This document shows, piece after piece, positions 24,966-33,586 of a DNA stretch of 64,000 bases. Positions within the stretch are counted from its first letter, which is position 1, and the number at the start of each line of letters is the position of its first letter. The stretch is from an uncultured Prevotellaceae bacterium (lineage in GTDB: Bacteria; Bacteroidota; Bacteroidia; Bacteroidales; Bacteroidaceae). Location of the stretch: assembly GCA_902782305.1 (NCBI GenBank), contig CACZMV010000010.1, positions 62,001 to 126,000 of the forward strand, written 5' to 3'. The position numbers and the translations under genes are program-made. A model generated the notes under the pieces. It was not told the DNA's origin, made no database searches, and was given only the letters and a program-made list of their open reading frames with translations.

Positions 24966-26135
24966 CTATTGCAGACTCTGCTTATACCATTCAAAGAGTT
25001 TCTTTACGCCTTCGTCAATCTCCACCTTGTGCGTCCAACCCAAGGAGTGGAGTTTCGATACGTCAATAAGTTTACGCATGGTTCCGTCTGGCTTAGAGGT
25101 GTCGAATTCTACAACGCCTTCGAAGCCGACAGCCTTCACCACCAACTCGGAAAGTTCGCGAATGGTCAGCTCCTTGCCTGTTCCTACATTGATGTGGCAG
25201 TTGCGGATTTCGCCCAAAGCGGGGATAGCGCCACCACGACCAGCACTATGGTTACGGTCTACAGCACCATCAGTACTAGCACCATAATGTACACTTGAAT
25301 ACTTTTCAATGCCAATGACATCTTTAAAGTCTACATTCAACAGTACATGAACGGAAGCGTCGGCCATATCCTCAGACCAAAGGAATTCACGTAATGGAGT
25401 GCCTGTACCCCAAAGCGTTACCTTGTTATTTTCGATACCGTATTTTTGTAATATCGTTAGAACGTTATTACAATCAGCCTTACCATCGACGCCCTCCACG
25501 GGACGGATGTCTAAATCGCGACGGATTGCCTCCCAGTTGTCTTCGTGAATAAGTTTTGCCAGATAGATCTTACGCATCATGGCAGGCATCACATGACTGT
25601 TCTCCAGGTGGAAGTTGTCGTTAGGACCATACAGATTGGTAGGCATCACAGCAATGTAGTTGGTGCCATATTGCAGGTTGTAGCTCTCGCACATCTTCAA
25701 ACCTGCAATCTTGGCAATGGCATATTCCTCGTTGGTATATTCCAATGGCGAGGTCAAGAGGGCGTCCTCTTTCATGGGTTGGGGCGCATTCTTGGGATAG
25801 ATGCAGGTGGAACCAAGGAAAAGCAACTTCTTCACTCCATGTGCATAAGCCTCTGAGATGACATTGCACTGGATCTTCATATTCATCATGATGAAGTCTG
25901 CACGATACAGTGAGTTCGCCATAATGCCACCTACAAAGGCGGCTGCCAAAACCACTGCATCAGGACGTTCTTCATCAAAGAACTTCTTGACAGCTAGCTG
26001 GTCGGTCAAATCAAGTTCCTTGTGGGTTCTGCCCACCAAGTTTGTATAACCTCTCTGAAGGAGGTTGTTCCAAATGGCAGAGCCCACCAACCCGTGATGG
26101 CCAGCCACATAAATCTTACTATCTTTACTCAGCAT
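24966..26135 (-). CDS. fcl: GDP-L-fucose synthase
   Basis: An NADPH-dependent epimerase/reductase that turns GDP-4-keto-6-deoxy-D-mannose into GDP-L-fucose. [11 protein letters not shown] near residues 13-23 is the Rossmann loop, LGSTCIYP holds the catalytic Ser region, and [11 protein letters not shown] is the Y-x3-K pair. At 389 residues it is longer than the about 320 of E. coli; the extra part is around 195-275, a form I associate with Bacteroidetes. It overlaps gmd by 11 bases. The product would feed the fucosyltransferase at 7084-7920. Confidence 0.92.
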   Translation of the reverse strand: MLSKDSKIYVAGHHGLVGSAIWNNLLQRGYTNLVGRTHKELDLTDQLAVKKFFDEERPDAVVLAAAFVGGIMANSLYRADFIMMNMKIQCNVISEAYAHGVKKLLFLGSTCIYPKNAPQPMKEDALLTSPLEYTNEEYAIAKIAGLKMCESYNLQYGTNYIAVMPTNLYGPNDNFHLENSHVMPAMMRKIYLAKLIHEDNWEAIRRDLDIRPVEGVDGKADCNNVLTILQKYGIENNKVTLWGTGTPLREFLWSEDMADASVHVLLNVDFKDVIGIEKYSSVHYGASTDGAVDRNHSAGRGGAIPALGEIRNCHINVGTGKELTIRELSELVVKAVGFEGVVEFDTSKPDGTMRKLIDVSKLHSLGWTHKVEIDEGVKKLFEWYKQSLQ

Positions 26136-27225
26136 CTTGTTTGTCCATTTGTGCTTTTAGGAACAGTTTCTTCACGAATTTCATGTCGTGCTGTACCATA
26201 ATCTTAACGAGTTCTGGGAAACTGGTCTTCTGTGGATTCCAGCCTAACTTTGCCTTGGCTTTAGCGGGATTACCCAACAACTGATCAACCTCAGCAGGAC
26301 GGAAATATTTAGGATCTACCTCAACAAGAGGCTTACCGGTTTTCTTGTCATAACCCTTTTCATCGACACCATCGCCACGCCATTCGAGCTCGATACCCAC
26401 TTCCTTAAAGGCGAGGGTGGTAAACTCACGAACGGTATGATATTCACCGGTTGCAATGACAAAGTCATCGGGCTCTGGTTGCTGCAGGATGAGCCACATG
26501 CACTCAATATAATCCTTGGCATATCCCCAGTCGCGTAATGAATTCAGATTACCGAGATAGAGTTTGTCTTGATAACCCTGTGCAATACGTGAAGCTGCAA
26601 GGGTGATTTTACGAGTTACGAAATTCTCACCACGACGCTCACTCTCATGGTTAAAGAGAATGCCGTTGCAACAATACATGCCGTATGACTCACGGTAGTT
26701 CTTCATAATCCAGAAACCGTAGAGCTTGGCAACAGCATAGGGTGAACGAGGATAGAATGGGGTAGTCTCCGACTGAGGAACCTCCTGAACCTTTCCGTAT
26801 AATTCGGAGGTAGAGGCCTGATAGATGCGACAGGTTTTCTCCAGTCCGCAAATTCGTACTGCTTCCAATAAACGCAGAACACCATCGGCATCTACGTCAG
26901 CCGTGTATTCAGGAACATCGAATGACACCTTTACATGGCTCTGGGCTGCCAGATTATAGATTTCTGTGGGTTTCACCTCGCCAATGACGCGAATCAGTGA
27001 AGAAGAATCGGTCATGTCTGCCCAGTGCAGATTCACCAATCGGGCTTTCTTCATGTCGCGTACCCACTCGTCCAGATAAAGATGTTCAATACGTCCAGTG
27101 TTGAATGATGATGAACGGCGCAGAAGTCCATGAACCTCATAGCCTTTTTCGATGAGGAATTCAGCCAGATAAGAACCATCCTGGCCTGTAATACCTGTTA
27201 TCAGAGCAACTTTTTTGTTCTCCAT
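26125..27225 (-). CDS. gmd: GDP-mannose 4,6-dehydratase
   Basis: Converts GDP-D-mannose to GDP-4-keto-6-deoxy-D-mannose, the committed step to GDP-L-fucose. It has 366 residues. [16 protein letters not shown] (9-24) is the NADP-binding loop, [11 protein letters not shown] is the phosphate contact, and [12 protein letters not shown] holds the Y-x3-K catalytic pair; [16 protein letters not shown] is also characteristic. It lies between manC and fcl in the operon, in pathway order. Confidence 0.94.
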   Translation of the reverse strand: MENKKVALITGITGQDGSYLAEFLIEKGYEVHGLLRRSSSFNTGRIEHLYLDEWVRDMKKARLVNLHWADMTDSSSLIRVIGEVKPTEIYNLAAQSHVKVSFDVPEYTADVDADGVLRLLEAVRICGLEKTCRIYQASTSELYGKVQEVPQSETTPFYPRSPYAVAKLYGFWIMKNYRESYGMYCCNGILFNHESERRGENFVTRKITLAASRIAQGYQDKLYLGNLNSLRDWGYAKDYIECMWLILQQPEPDDFVIATGEYHTVREFTTLAFKEVGIELEWRGDGVDEKGYDKKTGKPLVEVDPKYFRPAEVDQLLGNPAKAKAKLGWNPQKTSFPELVKIMVQHDMKFVKKLFLKAQMDKQDAE

Positions 27226-27260
27226 TTTGAAATGATTGATAATAAATGAGTTGTTTCTTG

Positions 27261-28331
27261 TTATTTATCTTGTCCGGAGAATTGCTTGATGCGCTGTTCC
27301 TCGGAAAGCTTACATATTAATAAGGTGTCGTTGTTCTCTGCAACGATATAGCCATCCAGTCCCTGAATAACCACCTTTTTCTCCTGGGTGGTGTGAACCA
27401 TGCAGTTGTGGGTTTCAAAGAGATGGATGTCTTGACCGATACATGCATTACCATACAGGTCTTTTTTGGTCTGCTGTTGCAAAGAACCCCATGTTCCTAA
27501 ATCGCTCCATCCAAAATCTGCAGGGTGAACAAATATTTCCTCCGCTTTCTCCATGATGGCATAGTCGACAGAGATGTTCTCGCATTCTGGGAACAAACGG
27601 TCAATGGTTTCCTGCTCCTTGTCTGTGCCATAAATAGGTAACATGCCTTCGAAAATCTTGGAAATAGAGGGCTGATACATGCGGAAAGCGTTGACAATAG
27701 TCGATACGTTCCAGATGAAGATACCTGCATTCCAGAAATAATTGTTTTTCGAAATATACTGTTTGGCTGTGGCCAAGTCTGGTTTCTCGCGGAAAGAGTC
27801 TACATGGAAGATTTCTTTGTTACGCAGCGAGTTGGCTGACAGGTTAGCCTCAATATATCCATAACCAGTTTCGGGGCGATTAGGCTTCATACCCAATGTA
27901 ACAATGGCATCACTCTCAGCAGTAAACTTCAAACATTCGCTGATTACACGGCGGAACTCTTCCACATTCATGACAACATGGTCACTGGGAGAAACTACAA
28001 TATTAGCCTTAGGGTCTTTCGACTTGATGCGCCAAGACACATAAGCAATACAAGGTGCAGTGTTACGACGACATGGTTCACAAAGAATGTGATTGCGAGG
28101 CATGTTGGGTAGTTGTTCTGCCACTGTTTCTGCATAGCTCTTGTTGGTAACGACCCAAATGTTCTCTGCATCGACCAGCGTCTGGAAACGCTCAACGGTC
28201 AGTTGCAATAGTGATTTACCAATACCCAGTACATCAATGAACTGCTTGGGCTTTTCGGCTGTACTCATAGGCCAGAAGCGGCTTCCAACGCCGCCTGCCA
28301 TGATGACAAGATGATTGTTGATTTTTGACAT
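27261..28331 (-). CDS. manC: Mannose-1-phosphate guanylyltransferase
   Basis: Makes GDP-mannose from mannose 1-phosphate and GTP. It has 356 residues: the nucleotidyltransferase domain with [20 protein letters not shown] near residues 11-30 and SPSDHVV further on, then a short beta-helix part. The C-terminal isomerase domain of the bifunctional ManC/AlgA type is absent, so it is the single-function form. First gene of the operon manC-gmd-fcl-ptb-buk, behind a near-perfect promoter at 28360-28391. Confidence 0.9.
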   Translation of the reverse strand: MSKINNHLVIMAGGVGSRFWPMSTAEKPKQFIDVLGIGKSLLQLTVERFQTLVDAENIWVVTNKSYAETVAEQLPNMPRNHILCEPCRRNTAPCIAYVSWRIKSKDPKANIVVSPSDHVVMNVEEFRRVISECLKFTAESDAIVTLGMKPNRPETGYGYIEANLSANSLRNKEIFHVDSFREKPDLATAKQYISKNNYFWNAGIFIWNVSTIVNAFRMYQPSISKIFEGMLPIYGTDKEQETIDRLFPECENISVDYAIMEKAEEIFVHPADFGWSDLGTWGSLQQQTKKDLYGNACIGQDIHLFETHNCMVHTTQEKKVVIQGLDGYIVAENNDTLLICKLSEEQRIKQFSGQDK

Positions 28332-28359
28332 AATATACTACTACGCTATAATTATGCTG

Positions 28360-28391
28360 CAAATATACATAAATATCTGTAAGTAGACAAA
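28360..28391 (-). promoter_or_regulatory. Promoter of the manC-gmd-fcl-ptb-buk operon
   Basis: On the minus strand TTTG (28391-28388), 20 bases, then TATATTTG (28367-28360): an ideal fit to TTTG-N19/20-TAnnTTTG. Transcription should start near 28355, about 24 bases before the manC ATG. Confidence 0.8.
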
Positions 28392-28393
28392 AT

Positions 28394-29020
28394 TTATACT
28401 TGTTTTTTCTTCAAATATGCTTTAACGACAAAATAAACGATACCAATCAGCACTAAAGCGATGATAAATAGCTTGATGTATTCTGCATATTCGGTAATCT
28501 TGTCGTTCAACTGATCCTCTGGGACGATAGCATGAAGATACCACCCTAGAGCAGCCAAAATAGCATGCCACACGCCAGCACCAATAGTTGTGTAGAGCAA
28601 GAACTTCCAATAGTTCATCTTTGCAAGTCCTGCGGGTATGCTAATCAGATGACGAATGCCTGGAATCAAGCGTCCTGTCAGGGTTGCTACAACGCCATGG
28701 TCGTCGAAGTAGTGTTCGCTTTTTTCGACCTTCTCTTGGTTCAATAGACACATCTTTCCCCATTTGCTGTTGGCAAAACTATAGATAACAGGGCGTCCTA
28801 CGTAATAAGCTACGATATAGTTGATGGATGCTCCCAAGTCTGCACCAATGGTAGCAAACAAGATGACAAGAAATACGTTCAGGTTTCCACCTGCAGCATG
28901 ATAGGCTGCCGGGGTTACTACGAACTCTGAAGGCACGGGTATAACGGTACTTTCAAGCAACATTAGAAATAGAATCGTGCCATAATTCAGGTTGCTGAGC
29001 AATGATGTAATAAAGTTCAT
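28394..29020 (-). CDS. DedA family membrane protein
   Basis: A 208-residue inner-membrane protein of the DedA/VTT family, thought to move lipid carriers (including undecaprenyl phosphate) across the membrane. STVIPVPSEFVV near residue 24 and GRLIPGIRHLISIPAGLAKM around residues 116-135 are the re-entrant loop signatures; GADLGASINYIVAYYVGR lies between. It is last in the glnS-TPR-dedA operon and overlaps the TPR gene by four bases. Substrate unknown. Confidence 0.88.
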   Translation of the reverse strand: MNFITSLLSNLNYGTILFLMLLESTVIPVPSEFVVTPAAYHAAGGNLNVFLVILFATIGADLGASINYIVAYYVGRPVIYSFANSKWGKMCLLNQEKVEKSEHYFDDHGVVATLTGRLIPGIRHLISIPAGLAKMNYWKFLLYTTIGAGVWHAILAALGWYLHAIVPEDQLNDKITEYAEYIKLFIIALVLIGIVYFVVKAYLKKKQV

Positions 29021-30444
29021 TCTTTTAATTGCTGAGTTATGTAATTGTAATAGTCATTCACATCCATGTCCTTAGGGAAGAGGAAACCTAATATGAATCT
29101 GGTTTCTCTGGGATATTTCTCAGTGGCCAGTTTGAGGTAATGTAAGAATTCTTCTTTGTGCCCTAGGTCATGGCAACATAATGCGAGATAGGGATAACCT
29201 TGTGATAAGGCATTATCCTCTTCTTTGTAATACTCATAAGCTCGTTTCAATATGTCGTAACAGGCTTCAATATAGTGGTTGTCATAGAGTGATGCGACAA
29301 TCTGCATCATAATAGTTGCGGAGTAGTTGGAATTAGCCATGGCTTTCCTCCACATTTCTTCAGCTTCGTCATTCAGATTGTTCTCCAACAGAATATGGCC
29401 TTTAAGAACCAACAGATGATTGGGGTCGTCCATCGTGGATGCAGACTTCTCAAGAACTTCTATCGCTTTTTTAGGCTGTTTGAGAGAACTATAGCAGAAT
29501 GCCTGTTCTTGATAGATTTGTGAGATAAATGGAGAATCTTCTCCACTTAAAGCTTCTGCATGAAGTAAAGCTTCTAATGCTTCCTGTAATTTGCCTCTGT
29601 AAATCAGACAAACACCTCTATAGAAATGTCCAGCCTCGTCGGAAGGATTAATCTCTGAATATCGTTCGTAATATTTTTCCGCTTCTTCGTAATTCTCAAG
29701 CTGCAACAGTGCGTTGGCTTTGGTGAGTAATCCTTCTGGATCATTGGGGTCGATGGCAATGGCATATTCGCTACTGGTAACGGCATTGCTAAACTCTCCG
29801 TTGGCAAGCTGAGTACCAGCTAATGCCTTCCAATATTTGGAGGCATAGGGATTGTTGTCTATCAATTCATTGAAAACTCGTTCTGAATCACTGAACTTTC
29901 CCAAACAAAATAGGATATGAGCCATCAGTTCCTTAAAGTCATCCGAATTATCGCCAGGACTACGCATCATCCATTCAAGGGCCTTCTGGCTCTCACCATA
30001 GTCATAATAAAGGTTTGCACAGTCTTTGACATAATCTTGATATTCATCGGGATCGACCCTCTTCTCATAATCACGAAGATATTTGTCTGCTTCCTTAATA
30101 TGTCCTTCGGCTATTAGGATTTCTGCTTGTAAATAATGATAGTCAGGATCGTCCTGATCTTCAATGCAGTCTGAATAGTGGCGAGCCATATTATAGTCGC
30201 AGTCCATCAACGCTTGTCGTGCCATGAAAACATTCGGCAGGGTAGCGCTAGGATAAAGCTGCAGGGCATGCTCTATCACTTCAATGGCTTCATCAGCTCT
30301 TTCATAATGATTATAGTAGTCGGCAATATCTACAAGGTCATCAACATCCATGAAGGGGTGTTCTCCCACCTTCATGGATGCCTCATAATAGTTCAGCAAT
30401 TCTTTAAAATCCTCGCTGTTAAAATACTCTTCGTTAAATGGCAT
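29017..30444 (-). CDS. Tetratricopeptide repeat protein
   Basis: A 475-residue soluble protein made almost wholly of TPR-like helix pairs. Clear examples are YYNHYERADEAIEVIEHALQ (about 47-66), ANALLQLENYEEAEKYYERY and YRGVCLIYRGKLQEALEALL. No signal peptide or enzyme domain is seen, so it is probably a cytoplasmic scaffold. Its start overlaps the glnS stop by one base (TAATG) and its end overlaps dedA by four, so the three genes are coupled. The partner is unknown. Confidence 0.8.
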   Translation of the reverse strand: MPFNEEYFNSEDFKELLNYYEASMKVGEHPFMDVDDLVDIADYYNHYERADEAIEVIEHALQLYPSATLPNVFMARQALMDCDYNMARHYSDCIEDQDDPDYHYLQAEILIAEGHIKEADKYLRDYEKRVDPDEYQDYVKDCANLYYDYGESQKALEWMMRSPGDNSDDFKELMAHILFCLGKFSDSERVFNELIDNNPYASKYWKALAGTQLANGEFSNAVTSSEYAIAIDPNDPEGLLTKANALLQLENYEEAEKYYERYSEINPSDEAGHFYRGVCLIYRGKLQEALEALLHAEALSGEDSPFISQIYQEQAFCYSSLKQPKKAIEVLEKSASTMDDPNHLLVLKGHILLENNLNDEAEEMWRKAMANSNYSATIMMQIVASLYDNHYIEACYDILKRAYEYYKEEDNALSQGYPYLALCCHDLGHKEEFLHYLKLATEKYPRETRFILGFLFPKDMDVNDYYNYITQQLKE

Positions 30445-32198
30445 TATTTGTTAATCTTAGCCCAAGTGTCTTTCAGCCCAACGGTCTTGTTAAATACCAA
30501 ATGGTCGGGTGTAGAGTCCAAATCGGGTGTGAAGTATCCAATGCGCTGGAACTGCAGGAAGTCACCAGCTTTCTTCTCCTTCAGGTAAGGCTCTACATAG
30601 CAATTGTTAAGCACACGGAGAGAGTCTGGGTTCAACAGGTCGCGGAAGTCGCGCTCGTCAGCACTAGGATTCTCGATAGAGAACAAACGGTCGTACAGAC
30701 GAACCTCAGCCTTTACAGCATCTTGGCAATTTACCCAGTGCAGGGTCTTGCCCTTAATCTTACGATCTGCACCAGGCTGTCCACTGCGAGTCTCTGGATC
30801 GTAGGTCGCATAAATGGTGGTTACATTACCTTCTGCATCCTTGTCGCAGGGGTGTTCCTCGTCGCATTTGATAATGTAGGCATTCTTCAAGCGTACTTCT
30901 TTTCCAGGAGCCAGACGCTGGAACTTCTTCTCTGCCACCTCCATGAAATCGTCGCGCTCAATCCAAAGTTCACGACTGAAGGTAATCTTGTGTGTGCCGT
31001 CTGCCTCATTCTCAGGATTGTTGATGGCTTCCATCTCCTCGGTCTTACCCTCAGGATAATTGTTGATGACCAATTTGACTGGGTTCAGCACTGCACTTAC
31101 GCGACAAGCCTTCTTGTTCAGGTCTTCACGAACGCTGGCCTCTAACAGAGCATAATCGTTTAATGCATCGAACTTGGTGTAACCAATCGAGTCGATGAAA
31201 TTGCGAACACTCTGTGATGAATAACCACGACGACGCATTCCGCAGACTGTTGGCATACGTGGGTCGTCCCATCCATTCACCAGATTCTCGTCAACCAAAG
31301 CCTTCAGCTTACGCTTTGACATCACGGTATAGGTCAAGTTCAGACGATTGAACTCAATCTGGCGCGTGCCGTCGTATTTGTTCAGGATGTCGGGATTGAA
31401 ACCTGTGGTATCCGTCTGCTCGTTGATATACTCACGCAACAGGTCTACGAACTTGTCATAGAGCGGGCGGTGAGGCACAAACTCCAACGTACAGATAGAG
31501 TGGGTGACACCTTCGAAATAGTCACTCTGTCCATGGGCAAAGTCATACATGGGATAACAGTGCCACTTGGTTCCTGTACGATGGTGGGGAATCTGAATGA
31601 TACGATAGATAATAGGATCGCGGAAGTGCATGTTGGGGTTAGCCATGTCCAGTTTGGCACGCAGCACCATGCTTCCCTCTACTGCTTCTGGGGTGTTCAT
31701 CTGATTGAACAGACGCAGGTTCTCCTCAATGGGACGGTCGCGGAAGGGACTGGGACGGCCAGGCTGTGTGGGCGTACCCTTCTGCTCGGCAATCTGCTCT
31801 GAGGTCTGCTCGTCCACATAGGCCAGTCCTTTGTTGATAAGCCAAATGGCAAAGTCCCACAACTTCTCGAAATAGTCAGAAGCATAGTAGATGTTCTCCC
31901 AATGGAAGCCGAGCCACTTGATGTCGCTCATGATGTTCTCTACGTATTCTGTATTCTCCTTCGTGGGGTTGGTATCGTCGAAACGCAGGTTGCAGATGCC
32001 GCCGAATTTCTCTGCCACACCGAAGTCCATGCAGATAGCTTTTGCATGTCCGATGTGAATATATCCATTAGGCTCTGGTGGGAAACGAGTCTGAATACGT
32101 CCACCATTCTTACCTGCTTCCAGGTCTTCCTTTACAAACTGTTCTACGAAACTGAGGCTTTTCTTTTCCTCGCCCTCGGTCATAATCTTTTCTTCCAT
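30444..32198 (-). CDS. glnS: Glutaminyl-tRNA synthetase
   Basis: Charges tRNA-Gln. It has 584 residues. PPEPNGYIHIGHAKAI (about 41-56) holds the class I HIGH motif and VMSKRKLKALV the KMSKS-equivalent; the C-terminal anticodon-binding barrels follow, with a small YqeY-like domain absent. Start is taken as ATG 32198, but ATG 32183 (MTEGEEKK) with GGAAGAAAAG just upstream is also possible. First gene of the glnS-TPR-dedA operon. Confidence 0.94.
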   Translation of the reverse strand: MEEKIMTEGEEKKSLSFVEQFVKEDLEAGKNGGRIQTRFPPEPNGYIHIGHAKAICMDFGVAEKFGGICNLRFDDTNPTKENTEYVENIMSDIKWLGFHWENIYYASDYFEKLWDFAIWLINKGLAYVDEQTSEQIAEQKGTPTQPGRPSPFRDRPIEENLRLFNQMNTPEAVEGSMVLRAKLDMANPNMHFRDPIIYRIIQIPHHRTGTKWHCYPMYDFAHGQSDYFEGVTHSICTLEFVPHRPLYDKFVDLLREYINEQTDTTGFNPDILNKYDGTRQIEFNRLNLTYTVMSKRKLKALVDENLVNGWDDPRMPTVCGMRRRGYSSQSVRNFIDSIGYTKFDALNDYALLEASVREDLNKKACRVSAVLNPVKLVINNYPEGKTEEMEAINNPENEADGTHKITFSRELWIERDDFMEVAEKKFQRLAPGKEVRLKNAYIIKCDEEHPCDKDAEGNVTTIYATYDPETRSGQPGADRKIKGKTLHWVNCQDAVKAEVRLYDRLFSIENPSADERDFRDLLNPDSLRVLNNCYVEPYLKEKKAGDFLQFQRIGYFTPDLDSTPDHLVFNKTVGLKDTWAKINK

Positions 32199-32223
32199 AT
32201 ATTAATAATGTATATTATGGCTG

Positions 32224-32255
32224 CAAAGGTACGAATAAGTGAGCAAAAATCCAAA
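32224..32255 (-). promoter_or_regulatory. Promoter of glnS operon
   Basis: On the minus strand TTTG (32255-32252), 20 bases, then TACCTTTG (32231-32224): exact consensus. The start would be near 32218, about 20 bases before the glnS ATG. Confidence 0.8.
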
Positions 32256-32291
32256 TAAACCCATTAAATTTTGGTGCCGAGCTTAGGTTTG

Positions 32292-32301
32292 GAGCTAGCT
32301 C
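32292..32301. promoter_or_regulatory. Ten-base perfect palindrome
   Basis: GAGCTAGCTC is self-complementary. It lies between the divergent glnS promoter and the candidate small RNA promoter. It could be an operator, but a short palindrome alone is weak evidence. Confidence 0.25.
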
Positions 32302-32323
32302 AGATTCTACTTCTTGAGCAAAA

Positions 32324-32339
32324 TATGTTATATAACATA
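32324..32339. promoter_or_regulatory. Sixteen-base perfect palindrome upstream of the candidate sRNA promoter
   Basis: TATGTTATATAACATA is fully self-complementary. Its centre is about 55 bases upstream of the predicted start of the plus-strand transcript at about 32387, a position typical for activator dimers. The regulator is unknown. Confidence 0.5.
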
Positions 32340-32347
32340 AAAGAATA

Positions 32348-32379
32348 TTTGGAAAATTGATATAAATCAAGTAACTTTG
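32348..32379 (+). promoter_or_regulatory. Promoter of the candidate small RNA
   Basis: TTTG (32348-32351), 20 bases, then TAACTTTG (32372-32379): exact Bacteroidales consensus on the plus strand, although both flanking protein genes lie on the minus strand. Confidence 0.75.
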
Positions 32380-32386
32380 CCAACGT

Positions 32387-32477
32387 TATCCTGAATACAA
32401 TCTTTTTACCTTAAAAAAAGACTAATACCTAATAAGGTGAGGTGCCCTCCACTGTGAAGTGGGTGGCATTTTTTTTT
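32387..32477 (+). ncRNA. Candidate small RNA of about 90 nt between glnS and mltG
   Basis: A plus-strand unit with an exact promoter at 32348-32379 and a strong terminator at 32443-32477, encoding no ORF and pointing away from glnS and towards the 3' end of mltG. The predicted RNA has two hairpins. The first pairs ACCTTA (32408-32413) with TAAGGT, extended by G-U and A-U pairs. The second is the terminator stem with loop TGTGAA. An A-rich stretch and GACTAATA lie in the loop of the first hairpin. No known RNA family is recognised with certainty; the 3' end stops where the mltG stop codon lies on the other strand. Confidence 0.6.
32443..32477 (+). terminator. Terminator of the candidate small RNA
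   Basis: TGCCCTCCAC and GTGGGTGGCA form a ten-position stem with one mismatch and one G-U pair over loop TGTGAA, followed by nine T on the plus strand. The minus strand has no T-run after it, so it does not serve mltG. Confidence 0.85.
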
Positions 32478-33507
32478 ATTGTATACCTCTTTCGTTCAGG
32501 GCTTTCGTGTATTTATCCGCATTCTTCAGGTGCTCCTGATAGGTACGGGCAAAGTTGTGGGTTCCAGAGAAATCCTCTTTAGCACACATGTACAGATAGT
32601 CGTGGCTTGTATAGTTTAATACGGCATCAATGCCCTTGATACTCGCTATCTTGATAGGACCAGGAGGCAGTCCTTCGTTACGATAGGTGTTATAAGGACT
32701 TTCTGTATTCAGTAATTTGTTATAGATGCGTTTCAGCTCAAACTGTTTCAATGCAAATTTGATGGTGGGATCAGCCTGCAGAGGCATTCCTTCTTTCAAA
32801 CGATTCATGTACATGCCTGCTATCATCGGCTTTTCTGCATTGTTGGAAGTTTCCTCATCAATGATGCTCGCCAGGGTACAAACCTCTGTTGGCGTCATCT
32901 GCATCTCGGCAGCCTTTGCTTCTCTGTCCCCTTTCCAGAAACGGTCGTGCTCTTTCTGCATACGCTGTAGCAATTTGTCAATGCTCATGTTCCAATACAC
33001 ATCGTAGGTGTTGGGTACAAACATAGCAGCAATGGTACAGGTGTCATAACCCAACTTCTCACAAACCTCCTGACTGGTTAGTGCTTCTGCAATGGTAGCA
33101 GAGTCGAGCATCAGCTTATTGGAGAGAATGGCTGCCAAGCGATCCATGGTGCGTGACTCTGGAATGGTCAGGTTAAGACTGGTCTGACGTCCACTTCTTA
33201 ATCGACGAAATATGGTAATGGGACCATCTCCTGGCTCAATGGCATAGCGACCTGTACGAATGTTTTCGCTATAGCCACTATGGCGAATCAGCGTGTTGAG
33301 CGTAGTCATGCCAATGAGGTTGGCAAAGGGCTGTATCTTGGCAATGACGGAGTCTTGGGTGTCGTCTTCGTCAATATAGATATATTGCGTTGTTGCTACG
33401 TTTGAAACAGAAGAAAACGCATAATATGTCAACAGTCCGAGAATCAATAAAAGTCCACAGACAGCTAATTGTAAGTTGATACGTGGGCTAAATTTAAACT
33501 TTTTCAT
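32476..33507 (-). CDS. mltG: Endolytic murein transglycosylase MltG (YceG-like)
   Basis: An inner-membrane lytic transglycosylase that cuts nascent glycan strands and sets their length. It has 343 residues, with an N-terminal membrane anchor (about 10-30), a LysM-like region and the YceG domain. LASIIDEETS carries the catalytic acidic residues, and MYMNRLKEGMPLQADPT and PYNTYRNEGLPPGPI are diagnostic. A single gene; a -7 box lies at 33531-33538. Its stop codon sits in the T-run of the opposing sRNA terminator. Confidence 0.9.
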   Translation of the reverse strand: MKKFKFSPRINLQLAVCGLLLILGLLTYYAFSSVSNVATTQYIYIDEDDTQDSVIAKIQPFANLIGMTTLNTLIRHSGYSENIRTGRYAIEPGDGPITIFRRLRSGRQTSLNLTIPESRTMDRLAAILSNKLMLDSATIAEALTSQEVCEKLGYDTCTIAAMFVPNTYDVYWNMSIDKLLQRMQKEHDRFWKGDREAKAAEMQMTPTEVCTLASIIDEETSNNAEKPMIAGMYMNRLKEGMPLQADPTIKFALKQFELKRIYNKLLNTESPYNTYRNEGLPPGPIKIASIKGIDAVLNYTSHDYLYMCAKEDFSGTHNFARTYQEHLKNADKYTKALNERGIQ

Positions 33508-33530
33508 TGTTTCTTTTCATTTATTGGGTG

Positions 33531-33538
33531 CAAAGTTA
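33531..33538 (-). promoter_or_regulatory. -7 box of the mltG promoter
   Basis: TAACTTTG on the minus strand matches TAnnTTTG, 24 bases before the mltG ATG. No TTTG is seen at the right distance upstream, so only half of the promoter is clear. Confidence 0.5.
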
Positions 33539-33560
33539 CGAAAAACTAAATAAAAAATGC

Positions 33561-33568
33561 TATCTTTG
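33561..33568 (+). promoter_or_regulatory. -7 box of the malQ promoter
   Basis: TATCTTTG on the plus strand matches TAnnTTTG. Transcription would start near 33575, so the upstream ATG at 33557 cannot be used and ATG 33587 is the likely start. A TTTG partner is not clear. Confidence 0.55.
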
Positions 33569-33586
33569 CAGAAAAGTTCTGCGAAC

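Noticed and set aside
30438..31145. A 235-codon frame antisense to glnS
   Set aside because: It is a shadow of the well-supported glnS frame with no recognisable protein pattern.
33557..33586. Upstream ATG of malQ as the true start
   Set aside because: The -7 box TATCTTTG lies after it, so the transcript would not contain this codon; ATG 33587 also fits the first starch-binding domain better.
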